A DNA stretch of 20,993 nucleotides from positions 1 through 20,993 of the forward strand of contig SFFB01000032.1 in assembly GCA_004557035.1 (NCBI GenBank), written 5' to 3'. Position 1 is the first letter of the stretch. Every line of letters starts with the position of its first letter. The notes under the pieces were generated by a model. That model was given only the letters and a program-made list of their open reading frames with translations, made no database searches and was not told where the DNA came from. Positions 1-7,900 of this stretch are shown here, piece by piece. This stretch comes from Bacteroidales bacterium (GTDB lineage: Bacteria > Bacteroidota > Bacteroidia > Bacteroidales > Bacteroidaceae). The translations under genes were made by a program, and so were the position numbers.

Positions 1-82
1 CTTACAGGCCGGATTATGGGAGGCCATATTTACCCAGGCCTGACGACCTGGGCTGAAATGTTACGCCCTTTCAGGGCTTACG
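1..82 (+). repeat. Dispersed palindrome-rich intergenic repeat, copy 1
   Basis: This stretch is made of short hairpins: CCCAGG and CCTGGG flanking a short spacer, and GCCCT-ttc-AGGGC. The reverse complement of 18133-18216 matches it closely over the ACCCAGGCC...GACCTGGGCT...ATGTTACG-CCTTTCAGG core, so the window holds two inverted copies about 18 kb apart. It may begin before the window. Translations of this kind of sequence give recurring short spurious ORFs; I do not regard it as coding. A REP-like or mobile non-autonomous element is the likeliest nature, by inference. Confidence 0.7.
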
Positions 83-100
83 AGGCCGCTCAAACTCTTC

Positions 101-124
101 GACTCTTTGTCTCTTTGTCTCAAA
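101..124. repeat. Short array of 8-bp units (three units)
   Basis: Three adjacent octamers, GACTCTTT, GTCTCTTT and GTCTCAAA, lie in the leader of the first gene. They belong to the same unit family (roughly GWCTYTTW) as the arrays at 12454-12517 and 16331-16410. The array sits 25 bp before the start codon at 150. No function is known to me. Confidence 0.55.
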
Positions 125-149
125 ACAACAAAACAAAAACAATAGCATT

Positions 150-1151
150 ATGAAAAAAATCCTATTCTTCATTCTCGTGCTCTGCTGCACGGCTGTGGCC
201 AAGGCGCAAGGTACCGACCAATTCAGTGCCATCTTGCAGCATGGCGACGAAGTATCTGTGTATGAAGGTGCCACGGGATTTCAGCAGGCATACGCTGCTG
301 CCGTCGATGGCGACGTCATCATCTTGAGTCAGGGCACGTTCAAGCCGGTAAGCAAAATTGAGAAGTCGCTGACCATTCTCGGTGCCGGCTTTGAGCAGGA
401 CGACCCAGCCAACACCGCCATCTCCGCCTTTGATGGTAACGTGTCGTTGGGCAAATCTGACGGTGTGTTGGAATACCTGCACATCGAGGGCGTTAAGATC
501 ATGGGTACGATTTACGTTGAAAGCGAGCTGAAAAACACCCACATTCTCAAGAGTTTCATTACCGGCGACGTACGTCTCAGAAAAAACATTGAGACAATGA
601 CACTCAAACAATGCCGCATATCTGGCTCTGTGTATGGCGATGGCAACGACATTGAGGCCCGTGGGTTGCATGTGGCCAATTGCTATCTGGGTGGCAATGT
701 CCGCAACTTCAGCTATAACAGTTCGGTCAATGTTGACCACTGCCACATTGTGCAATATAGCAACGGCGATAAAGCACAAATCCTGCTGACCAACACCATT
801 ATCGGTGGAACCAGATATACAAACGTCACCGGTGTGCCCAACTATGCCACCGTCAAGAATTGCATAGTGTTTAGCGCCGCCGGCGGTTTTCCCTCCTCGG
901 CTTTGGTTGAGACATACCACAGGGTCGACCTCGCCACCATTTTTGCCGATGCCGAAAACACAGACTATTCCGAGACCCGCACCTTCGAGCTCAAAGACCC
1001 CGAAACCTATAAAGGCACAGACGGTACGCCCATTGGCCTGTCGGGCGGTGCAGGCTGGAACAAGGTGCCTTCGCGTCCCTTCGTCAGCAACTTGAGCGCC
1101 ACCCCGAGCGGCACGAACCTCAATGTCACCTACAACACCAGTGTGAAATAA
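150..1151 (+). CDS. Exported beta-helix-like (pectin-lyase-fold-like) protein, paralogue A
   Basis: This encodes a 333-residue exported protein of unknown precise role. Residues 1-19 form a type I signal peptide with a probable cut after AKA; the mature protein would start with Gln, which fits the pyroglutamate preference of Bacteroidetes signal-peptidase I substrates. No lipobox is present. From about residue 45 a phrase of the type AxDGDxIxLSxGTF, followed by short alternating polar and hydrophobic repeats (xxNCxIxG), suggests a right-handed parallel beta-helix. Near residues 280-315 a conserved FELKDPETYKGTDGTPIG segment and a Gly-rich patch close the helix, as in many Bacteroidales secreted proteins. 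No catalytic residues of a pectate lyase can be assigned, so a binding or structural role is as likely as an enzyme. It is the first gene of a cluster and a tandem paralogue of the gene at 1189. The leader is A-rich without a Shine-Dalgarno motif, as is usual in this phylum. Confidence 0.85.
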   Translation: MKKILFFILVLCCTAVAKAQGTDQFSAILQHGDEVSVYEGATGFQQAYAAAVDGDVIILSQGTFKPVSKIEKSLTILGAGFEQDDPANTAISAFDGNVSLGKSDGVLEYLHIEGVKIMGTIYVESELKNTHILKSFITGDVRLRKNIETMTLKQCRISGSVYGDGNDIEARGLHVANCYLGGNVRNFSYNSSVNVDHCHIVQYSNGDKAQILLTNTIIGGTRYTNVTGVPNYATVKNCIVFSAAGGFPSSALVETYHRVDLATIFADAENTDYSETRTFELKDPETYKGTDGTPIGLSGGAGWNKVPSRPFVSNLSATPSGTNLNVTYNTSVK

Positions 1152-1188
1152 TCAACAACAAAAACATAATCAACAAAACAGTAGTATT

Positions 1189-2181
1189 ATGAAGAAGAAT
1201 CTATTCTTAATCATGGCTCTTTGCTGCGCAGTTGTGGCCCAAGCGCAAGGCACAGATCAGTTCACCGCCATACTTCAACACGATGGTCAAGCCGCCACCT
1301 ATAAAGGTAGCGCCGCTTTCAAGCAGGCCTACGAGGCAGCCGCCGATGGCGACACCATCTACCTAAGTCAAGGCATCTTCGAGTGGCTCTCGATTGAGAA
1401 GCCCCTCGTCATCTACGGCGCAGGCTTCGAGACCATAGCCGAGCTCAACATCGCCACCACCGGCTTCAATGCAGATATATCTGTAGGCAAGGCCGACACC
1501 ATCCTCAGCGGTTTCCACATGGAGGGCGTCAGGGTTATGGGCAATCTTAAAATCAATCACGAAATGAAGAACTGCGTGATAAAGAACTGCCGCATTGATA
1601 ACAATATCATAATCAACAAAAACGTTGAGAACATGGTGGTGAAGCAATGTCGGCTCAATGCTGTGACCGGTGTAGACACCAACATCGCCGATGGCCTGTT
1701 CATTTCAAATTGCTATCTCAGCTCCAACGTCAATAATTTCAGCAGCGAAAGCTTTATCCATATAGATCACTGCTTGCTGAGCAGATATGACTCACGCAAT
1801 GCCAATGCACAAATCATATTTACGAACGACATCATCATGGGAGGTTACTCTACGTATGCATCGGTTGTGGGCCAATTTTCCACGGTCAGGAATTGCATCG
1901 CACAAAACTCTTGTGGCTACACCAACAACACTCAGGTCTACGACTCTTTCTCGGTGGACCTCCCACCCATTTTTGCCGATGCCGAGACCACAGACTATTC
2001 CGCGACCCGCACGTTCGAGCTCAAAGACCCCGAAACCTATAAAGGCACAGACGGCACGCCCATTGGCCCGTCGGGAGGTGAGGGATGGAACAAAGTTCCC
2101 TCTAAGCCCTCAATCGCCAACATGAGCACCAGCGTGTCCGGCGCCAACCTCCAAGTCACCTACACTCCCCTTGTGAAATAA
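1189..2181 (+). CDS. Exported beta-helix-like protein, paralogue B
   Basis: This 330-residue protein is a tandem duplicate of the preceding gene, 37 bp downstream of it. Both have a signal peptide ending in AxA before Gln, an identical mature start (QGTDQF), a matching AxDGDTIYLSQG motif and a near-identical C-terminal block. The central helix region has diverged to roughly half identity by eye. The duplication seems to include the leader, because both starts are preceded by the same pattern (CAnTAGnATT before ATG). It has no lipobox and no T9SS-type tail, so its surface or periplasmic fate is undecided. A beta-helix adhesin, glycan-binding protein or lyase-like enzyme are all possible. Confidence 0.85.
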   Translation: MKKNLFLIMALCCAVVAQAQGTDQFTAILQHDGQAATYKGSAAFKQAYEAAADGDTIYLSQGIFEWLSIEKPLVIYGAGFETIAELNIATTGFNADISVGKADTILSGFHMEGVRVMGNLKINHEMKNCVIKNCRIDNNIIINKNVENMVVKQCRLNAVTGVDTNIADGLFISNCYLSSNVNNFSSESFIHIDHCLLSRYDSRNANAQIIFTNDIIMGGYSTYASVVGQFSTVRNCIAQNSCGYTNNTQVYDSFSVDLPPIFADAETTDYSATRTFELKDPETYKGTDGTPIGPSGGEGWNKVPSKPSIANMSTSVSGANLQVTYTPLVK

Positions 2182-2199
2182 CAACAACCCGTCAGAAGC

Positions 2200-4074
2200 A
2201 TGAACAGAATAAGGTATCTGCTAATAGCGGCAGCATGGGCTGCCACATCCCTCCTGACAGCCCCACAGAGCCAAGCCCAACAGCGCCTGTGGCTCGACGG
2301 CAAGGCAGCCCGGCCGCACCCCCCCACACCCGGCCGGGCCACCTTAGACATCTCCGCGCTGAGCTCAGGTCTCCACTGGCTCACCATCACCGCCCAAAAC
2401 GAGGCCGGCGTGTGGTGCTCACCCGTCAGCCGGAGCTTCATCGTGCCGTGTCGAGGCACCGACGGCAAGACCATTGTCGAACACCAATACTGGATAGACG
2501 GCCGCATGGAAGCCAGTGTGACCGGAGCCGAACAACCCACCCTCATTGACATCTCGTCGCTCACACCCGGCATACACCGCCTCACCGTGCGCGTCAAAGA
2601 CAACACAGGGCTGTACAGCTCACCCGTCACCAAAACCTTCATCGTGCCCTATTCCGTCTCCGACATCTCCGACAAGCACATTGTCGAACACCAATACTGG
2701 ATAGACGGCCGCATGGAAGCTCTTGTGACGCAAGAAGAGCAACCCACCCTCATCGACATCTCGTCGCTCACTCCCGGCATACACCGCCTCACCGTGCGCG
2801 TCAAAGACAATGCAGGGCTGTACAGCTCACCCGTCACCAAAAACTTCATCGTGCCCACCGACATGCCCGCTGTCTCCGACAAACAGATTGTCGAACACCA
2901 ATACTGGATAGACGACCGCATGGAAGCCAGTGTGACCGGAGCCGAACAACCCACCCTCATCGACATCTCGTCGCTCACCCCCGGCATGCACACCTTCAAC
3001 GTCCGCGTCAAAGACAATGCAGGGCTGTATAGCTCACCCATAAGCCAATTCTTCATCGTGCCCTATTCCGAGGCCGACGCCTCCGGCAAAACCATTGTCG
3101 AACACCAATATTGGATAGACGGCCGCATGGAAGCCCGTGTGACGCAGGCCGAGCCACCCACCCTCATCGACATCTCTTCGCTCACCCCCGGTCTGCACAC
3201 ATTCACTGTGCGCGCGAAGGACAACACCGGCCAGTGGAGTTCGCAAGTGTCTCGATACTTCCATTTCGATGGCAATGCGCTCCGGGAGGCCACCATCACC
3301 CACTGCCTGTATTGGTTCGACGACGATTGGGCCCACACCCAGTCCGTGGCACTCGATGCAGAGTCGGGAGCCATCACCATCGACATCAGCGACGTAGAAG
3401 CAGGTCCTCACACCCTGTGGTGGCGTTGTCGCGACTCGCGTGGCGCGTTGAGCCAACCCTACTCGCTTACCTTCGAGAGCACGAGTTTCTATGCCTACAC
3501 CCTTCCGTCCTCCGGTATAGGCACCTTCAGCGCCAAGTGTAATGTCGTGTTGCCCGACGACCTCAAGGCCTACACCTGCACCTCGTTCAGTCCCACAGAG
3601 AGCAGCATCGCCATGGTGCGCACGGGCAGCAACGTCATACCCGCCGAGACAGGCGTGATACTCGTGGGCAATCCCGACGAAACCTACACGCTCACCGGCA
3701 CCGACAGCGAAGCCCCCACCATATCCTCCAACGCGCTGGTGGCCGTCACCGAGAGCTGTCACGTCAACGCCACCGATGGCGACTACACCAACTTTATGTT
3801 GAAAGACGGCAAGTTCATCAGGATTAGCGACAACGCCACCTCCATGATGCCGCGCTGCCGAGCCTATCTGCCACTTCTCACGTCCATTTCGGGCAGCGAG
3901 GTCAGAGAGGTCACCCTGCGATGGGGCGACGAAACCACCGCCATCGACAAGGTGGTCCACAGCGATGTCCGTCCCGCACAAAATATGATCATCTACGATT
4001 TGAGCGGCCAGAGGCTCTCATCGCCTCGCAAGGGCATCAACATCATCAATGGCATCAAGATTATTGTGAAATAA
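2200..4074 (+). CDS. Exported repeat protein with T9SS-type C-terminal tail
   Basis: This is a 624-residue surface or secreted protein. Residues 1-26 are a signal peptide cut after AQA before Gln. It then carries six consecutive units with the pattern EHQYWIDGRM...DISSLTPGxHxxxVRxKDNxGxxSSPVxxxFIVP. The first (about residues 27-85) and last (about 366-430) are degenerate, and the four inner ones (starting at residues 91, 160, 229 and 298) are exactly 69 residues apart. Related YWxD/YFFD...PGLHTLYxRxKDxxGxWS repeats occur in other Bacteroidetes exported proteins and are probably beta-sandwich modules. A further domain spans about 432-580. The last 30 residues (IYDLSGQRL...KGINIINGIKIIVK) are typical of the sorting tail of T9SS cargo in Prevotella-like bacteria. 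It follows the two beta-helix genes by 18 bp, probably in one transcript. The ligand is unknown. Confidence 0.85.
   Translation: MNRIRYLLIAAAWAATSLLTAPQSQAQQRLWLDGKAARPHPPTPGRATLDISALSSGLHWLTITAQNEAGVWCSPVSRSFIVPCRGTDGKTIVEHQYWIDGRMEASVTGAEQPTLIDISSLTPGIHRLTVRVKDNTGLYSSPVTKTFIVPYSVSDISDKHIVEHQYWIDGRMEALVTQEEQPTLIDISSLTPGIHRLTVRVKDNAGLYSSPVTKNFIVPTDMPAVSDKQIVEHQYWIDDRMEASVTGAEQPTLIDISSLTPGMHTFNVRVKDNAGLYSSPISQFFIVPYSEADASGKTIVEHQYWIDGRMEARVTQAEPPTLIDISSLTPGLHTFTVRAKDNTGQWSSQVSRYFHFDGNALREATITHCLYWFDDDWAHTQSVALDAESGAITIDISDVEAGPHTLWWRCRDSRGALSQPYSLTFESTSFYAYTLPSSGIGTFSAKCNVVLPDDLKAYTCTSFSPTESSIAMVRTGSNVIPAETGVILVGNPDETYTLTGTDSEAPTISSNALVAVTESCHVNATDGDYTNFMLKDGKFIRISDNATSMMPRCRAYLPLLTSISGSEVREVTLRWGDETTAIDKVVHSDVRPAQNMIIYDLSGQRLSSPRKGINIINGIKIIVK
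2470..3297 (+). repeat. Four tandem 207-bp coding repeats
   Basis: The phrase TTGTCGAACACCAATA recurs with starts of the unit at 2470, 2677, 2884 and 3091, exactly 207 bp (69 codons) apart. Long stretches are near-identical at DNA level, including synonymous positions, so expansion is recent or homogenised. A diverged fifth unit follows, with its CAC codon 198 bp after the equivalent codon of the previous one. Copy number is likely to vary between strains through unequal recombination. Confidence 0.9.
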
Positions 4075-4093
4075 CCCCTCATGTCGCATCCAT

Positions 4094-4225
4094 ATGAAAA
4101 AAAGCTATATCACACCCACCGTTTCCGTCTGCCGTCTGCCGGCAGAGAGCGCGCTGGTCGTGGGCTCTCCCACCGAGACGCCGGTCGACTGGACCGAAGA
4201 AGACGACCAGGAATGGGCAGAATGA
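4094..4225 (+). CDS. Small Bacteroidales-type MKKxYxxP peptide
   Basis: This is a 43-codon ORF, 19 bp after the repeat-protein gene. It begins MKKSYITPTV, has a leucine/valine-rich middle (SALVVGSPTETPVD) and ends in an acidic, Trp-containing tail (DWTEEDDQEWAE). Short proteins starting MKKxYxxPxxxVxxL with an acidic end are common near exported-protein genes in Bacteroides and Prevotella, and their function is not established as far as I know. The match to that pattern, the close spacing and the same strand support it as real; its length makes the call provisional. No typical signal peptide or membrane helix is visible. A competing ATG at 4081 opens a different, implausible frame. Confidence 0.6.
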   Translation: MKKSYITPTVSVCRLPAESALVVGSPTETPVDWTEEDDQEWAE

Positions 4226-4305
4226 AGTGCGCCACGAGGCCCCTCCACACAGCTGCGAGAGCGGGGCGGGGGCGAGGGAGCGCCACGTGCACCACTCCAC
4301 AAACT

Positions 4306-4349
4306 TGAGAGAGAGGGGGGTGCGGTCACACGCCGCACCTCCTCTCTCA
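4306..4349 (+). terminator. Long imperfect hairpin, possible terminator
   Basis: The left arm (4306-4325, purine-rich, ending GGTGCGG) pairs with the right arm (4333-4349, starting CCGCACC) around a 7-base loop. There is a short size mismatch within the AG/CT tract. It lies 80 bp after the small peptide gene. The downstream tract TGTTTCTGTG is only weakly T-rich, so termination is an inference. Confidence 0.4.
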
Positions 4350-4388
4350 GTGTTTCTGTGGGGGGACGGGGAGGGGACGCGTGGTTGC

Positions 4389-4408
4389 CCTACGCCGGTA
4401 GGCGTAGG
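4389..4408. repeat. Perfect 8-bp stem with GGTA loop
   Basis: CCTACGCC and GGCGTAGG flank GGTA. A related but weaker stem, CGCC-gtta-GGCG, follows at 4438-4449. Both look like members of a short palindromic family rather than a coding feature. Confidence 0.5.
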
Positions 4409-4615
4409 GGGGCAAAATAAAAGCGGAGGAGGGCTTGCGCCGTTAGGCGAAGGTTCGTGCAAATGAGAGCGGAATGGCAAGAAAATCTTGTTTTATCACT
4501 TGGCCGTCCCCCTCCCCATTTTGTATTTTTCACTCTCAGCCATTGTTCTTATCTTCGCCATAGCAGATGAGAGAGGAGATGGCTTCAACGTTTAATTCCT
4601 TCACTTTCTGGTTAT

Positions 4616-4660
4616 TACGGGAATAAGGACAGTTTTTTCTGTCCTTATTCCCGTATTTTC
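4616..4660. terminator. Perfect 17-bp hairpin between convergent genes
   Basis: The arms at 4616-4632 and 4639-4655 are perfectly complementary around a T6 loop, and TTTTC follows on the plus strand. The location between convergent transcripts suits a bidirectional terminator. The right arm's 13-mer is repeated at 4660-4672 with one change (CTGTCCTTATTCC against CTGTCCCTATTCC), which an ordinary terminator does not need. Confidence 0.6.
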
Positions 4661-4983
4661 TGTCCCTATTCCTGGCATTCTTTTCTTAGGGAAACGCCTC
4701 ATACAATGGTATTCGGTCAACGTTCATAACCGCCCACTGCCGGTAAGTCGCCACACAGCCACTATTTTTCAACAAAAGACGTCACTCAAAACCCGCATAT
4801 TGTCACCTATCCCACGACCACAGCATCTGTGGGTGTGATTGGAGTGTGATTGGGGCTTCAGTCACAGCAAAGTCTTAATATTCAACTCTATACGAGCCCG
4901 TGACTGTGTGATTGAAAAAAAGGCCAACATTTGGGTATAACGCGCACGCGTGCGTAGAGATATAATGAGTTGCGTCGCAGTCG

Positions 4984-7900
4984 CTACCTGTTGAGCGTAA
5001 ACCGCAGGGAAATGCCGAAGTCTTGCGTGGTGGTGGGGTAGGACGAGGTGGTGAGGAGCGGTTTGTTCATTTGCCGGTCATAGTAGGCCGTGAGCGTGAC
5101 GAGGCGGCTCAGCGTGTAGTCTGCCGAGAACGACACCTGCACGGCCTTGTTGCCACTCGTGGCTTGCGAGAGGGTGGTGAGGATGTCGCGGTTGAGCGCG
5201 CTCTGGTTGCGAAACGAGATGTCGAAGCGCACGTTGAGGTCGTTGGAGAAGCCGGTGGCGTTGGTGCGTTTCTGCTCTTGCTCTTCCTGTGCCCGTTTGC
5301 TGCCGCGCTTTTTGGCCTTCACCGTGCGTTTGGGGGCGAAGAGGTTGAGGCCGGTGATTTTATAGCCGGCACCAAAGACGAGGTCGTTGGAGCGCGTTTC
5401 GGTGATTTGCATGGCCGACATACTGAGTGTCAAGACGCGGGTGCGACGGTATTCGGCCTTGGCCGTGATGTTGTTTTTGAACGTCATGTCGATGCCGAAG
5501 AGCGGCGAGAAACTCTCGTTGATGCTCACGGTGGAGATGTCGTAGGGGCACGAGGGCACGGGATTGCCGGTGGTGACGTCGGTGATGAAGCCGAGGCCGC
5601 CCATGAACGCGTTGTAGGCACGGTATGAACTGTATGAGCCCACCGAATAGACGCTCTTGTAGCCGTGGCGGAGGGTGATGTTGCGGAAAGTCTTTTTCAG
5701 GGCTTTCAGACGTGACAGTCCGGTGTAGGCCACACTCCAGTTGGGCAGCAGCTTCCCTAGTGAGGGGAAGAACGACAGGCCGTCGCCGCCCGAGGTGTAG
5801 GTGTTGAGGAAGGCCGGTATCATCACGTCGGCCGAAAATTTGTCTATCGTGCCGTTGGCGGGGTCGAAGGTCTGTCCGGCGAGTGAAGAGGTGGCCGGAT
5901 AGGGGGCGCCGATGTATTGGTTCTCGACCCGTTGGCGGTAGTCGTCGAGAGAGGCCACAAAGCGGTCGAAAGACTTGCTCTTGTAGCCCGACTCGGGTGT
6001 GCCGGTGCTCTCGAAGGCCGTGCCGATGGAGATGGTGGTCATGTTGAAACTGCCCGACTGGGTGAAGGGCATGCCGTCGAACATATACTGTATGCTTCGC
6101 GTCTTGTTGACGGTGCGCGAAGCGGTGAGGTCGATTTTCAGGTCTTTGATGGGTTCGACGGTGGCCCTGATCTGGAGGTCTTCGTTGAGGTTGGTGGTGG
6201 CCGGGGTGGTGATGCTGTCGGTCATGAGCAACCAGCCTCTGTCGGCGGCTTTGCGGATGTAGCTTTCGTCGGTGAACCCAAAGGCAAAGTCGAGACCCGG
6301 TTGCAATCTGCCGGCGGAGCGCTGACCGAAGTAGTCGCCAATGCGTGGCAGGAAGCCCGGTATGCTCATGTTGAACTTGTTGTTGTAGCTCACGCTCACA
6401 TTGCGCACCATCATCAGTGTGCGTGCGGTGAACTGCAGCGCCTTATACCAGCCCTGGTCTTCCTTGCGCTTGAGCGGTGTGATGACGAGCTTGATTTGGG
6501 CCGTGTCTTGTGTGAGGATGAGCAGTTGGTTTTGGTCCACCACCTTCGAGCGCAAGGCATAGCGTGTGCCGTCGCGTCGCAGGGCCACCACTTTGACGCG
6601 CTTGTTTTTGAGGTTGTGTTTCACCAGCGTGGTGGTGTCGGCTTTGAGGGTGATTTCGCGCTCAAAGTTTTTGGGTTTGGTCTTTTTGTTTGAAGACGAT
6701 GACGACGAGAAGCGCTTGTTGGCCTCTTTGAGGAAAGGCACGTGGTTGTAGAGCGTTTCGAGTTTGAGCTTGACGTTGCCGCTCACGGTGCGGGAATTGG
6801 CGATGTTGTTGCCGCCGCTGCTGCCGTCGTCAAACTCGGCGCCGCGCGTCCAGGTATAGGTCGAGGCATATTTGGCGTCGGCCGTCACCCAGTCGAAGAT
6901 GGGCAGTTTGTTGAGCGGCAGTTGCCACGAGGCGTCGAAGCTCTGGCGATAGTCGAGCGGTGTGCCCATATTGAAGATGCTCGTGCGCACGGAGTCTTTC
7001 CAAGCCGTGTAGCGGTCGGGGTAGAGGTCTTTGTTGACCACCGTGTAGGGCTGTTCGATTTCGGCGCTTGTGCCCGACTCGAAGCTCATGTGCAGACTCT
7101 TGGTGAGGTCCCAGCGCAGGGTGAAGTTGCGTCGCCAGGTGTAGTCGCTCGAGAAGGAAATGGGCAGCGAGGTGTTGTCGAGGTTCTCCATGTCGCGCTC
7201 TTGCAACTCATAATAATTGTGCACGAGGTCGGAGTTGAAGGCCACGTTTTGCGGCAGGTAGTTGAAGTTGAGCTCTTTGACCAGTTTGAGCCATTTGCTC
7301 TTGCTCTTCATTTTCTTGAAAGGCTCAAAGGCTTTGTAGACCGGCGTATAGTTGTAGTTGAAGCTCCATTTGCGCATTTCGTCTTTCTCCCATGCCGTCG
7401 TCTCGCCGGTGGTGTGGCGGCTGCTGTAGGCATAGCTGAAAGAGAAGTTGGCCGGGTCGTAGGGCATAGGGTGGCGCTTGGTGGCGATGTCGAAGCGCAC
7501 GCCCGAAAGACTGAAGTTTTTGTTGATGACCACTTTGTCGGCGATGTGGCGCAGGCTGTCTTTTTCGGCCTCAGTCTGGAGTGCGTCGAGAGCTTCGTCG
7601 AGCTCCATGTCGGTGTCGAGCGGGTTGTAGCGTGGCGAGGTGCGCTCTTTGGAGTAAGAATAATAGAGCGGCGCTTTGAGCTTGACGGCGTCGGGCAGGA
7701 AACGTCCGGCATTGACGCTTGTGGTGACGGAATACTGATAGAGATTGTCGTCGCGCCGTTGGCTCACGCTCTCTTCAAGTCCGCCGAAGCCTTCGGTCTC
7801 CACGTGGCCGGAGAGTCCGATGGTGGCCACGTCTGAGAGCTGGAGCGAGAGTTTGCCTTGTGCCGCCCAACCGCCTTTGTTGGAGAACTGTTGCAGACGG

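Larger units (their letters stand above)
4226..4983. other. GC-rich intergenic region between convergent genes
   Basis: This 758-bp gap lies between the plus-strand cluster and the 3' end of sprA. I see no convincing gene. It holds G-runs (4263-4278 and 4360-4376), a long imperfect hairpin (4306-4349), a perfect 8-bp stem with a GGTA loop (4389-4408), a related CGCC-gtta-GGCG stem (4438-4449), a perfect 17-bp hairpin (4616-4655), three copies of GTGTGATTG (4833, 4844, 4906) and a 12-bp self-complementary palindrome CGCACGCGTGCG at 4943-4954. Arginine- and proline-rich open frames here look like composition artefacts. Confidence 0.7.

Noticed and set aside
4079..4480. Minus-strand 133-codon frame in the gap after the small peptide
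   Set aside because: Its proline- and arginine-rich translation comes from GC-rich hairpins, and it runs antisense to the more credible 43-codon ORF.
6742..7836. Long plus-strand frame (364 codons) inside sprA, with several others (5023-5628, 5917-6693, 8431-9075, 11662-12486)
   Set aside because: They lie antisense to a strongly supported sprA frame. Their compositions (Val/Gly/His/Arg-rich) are typical of codon-bias shadows, and no family motif is visible.
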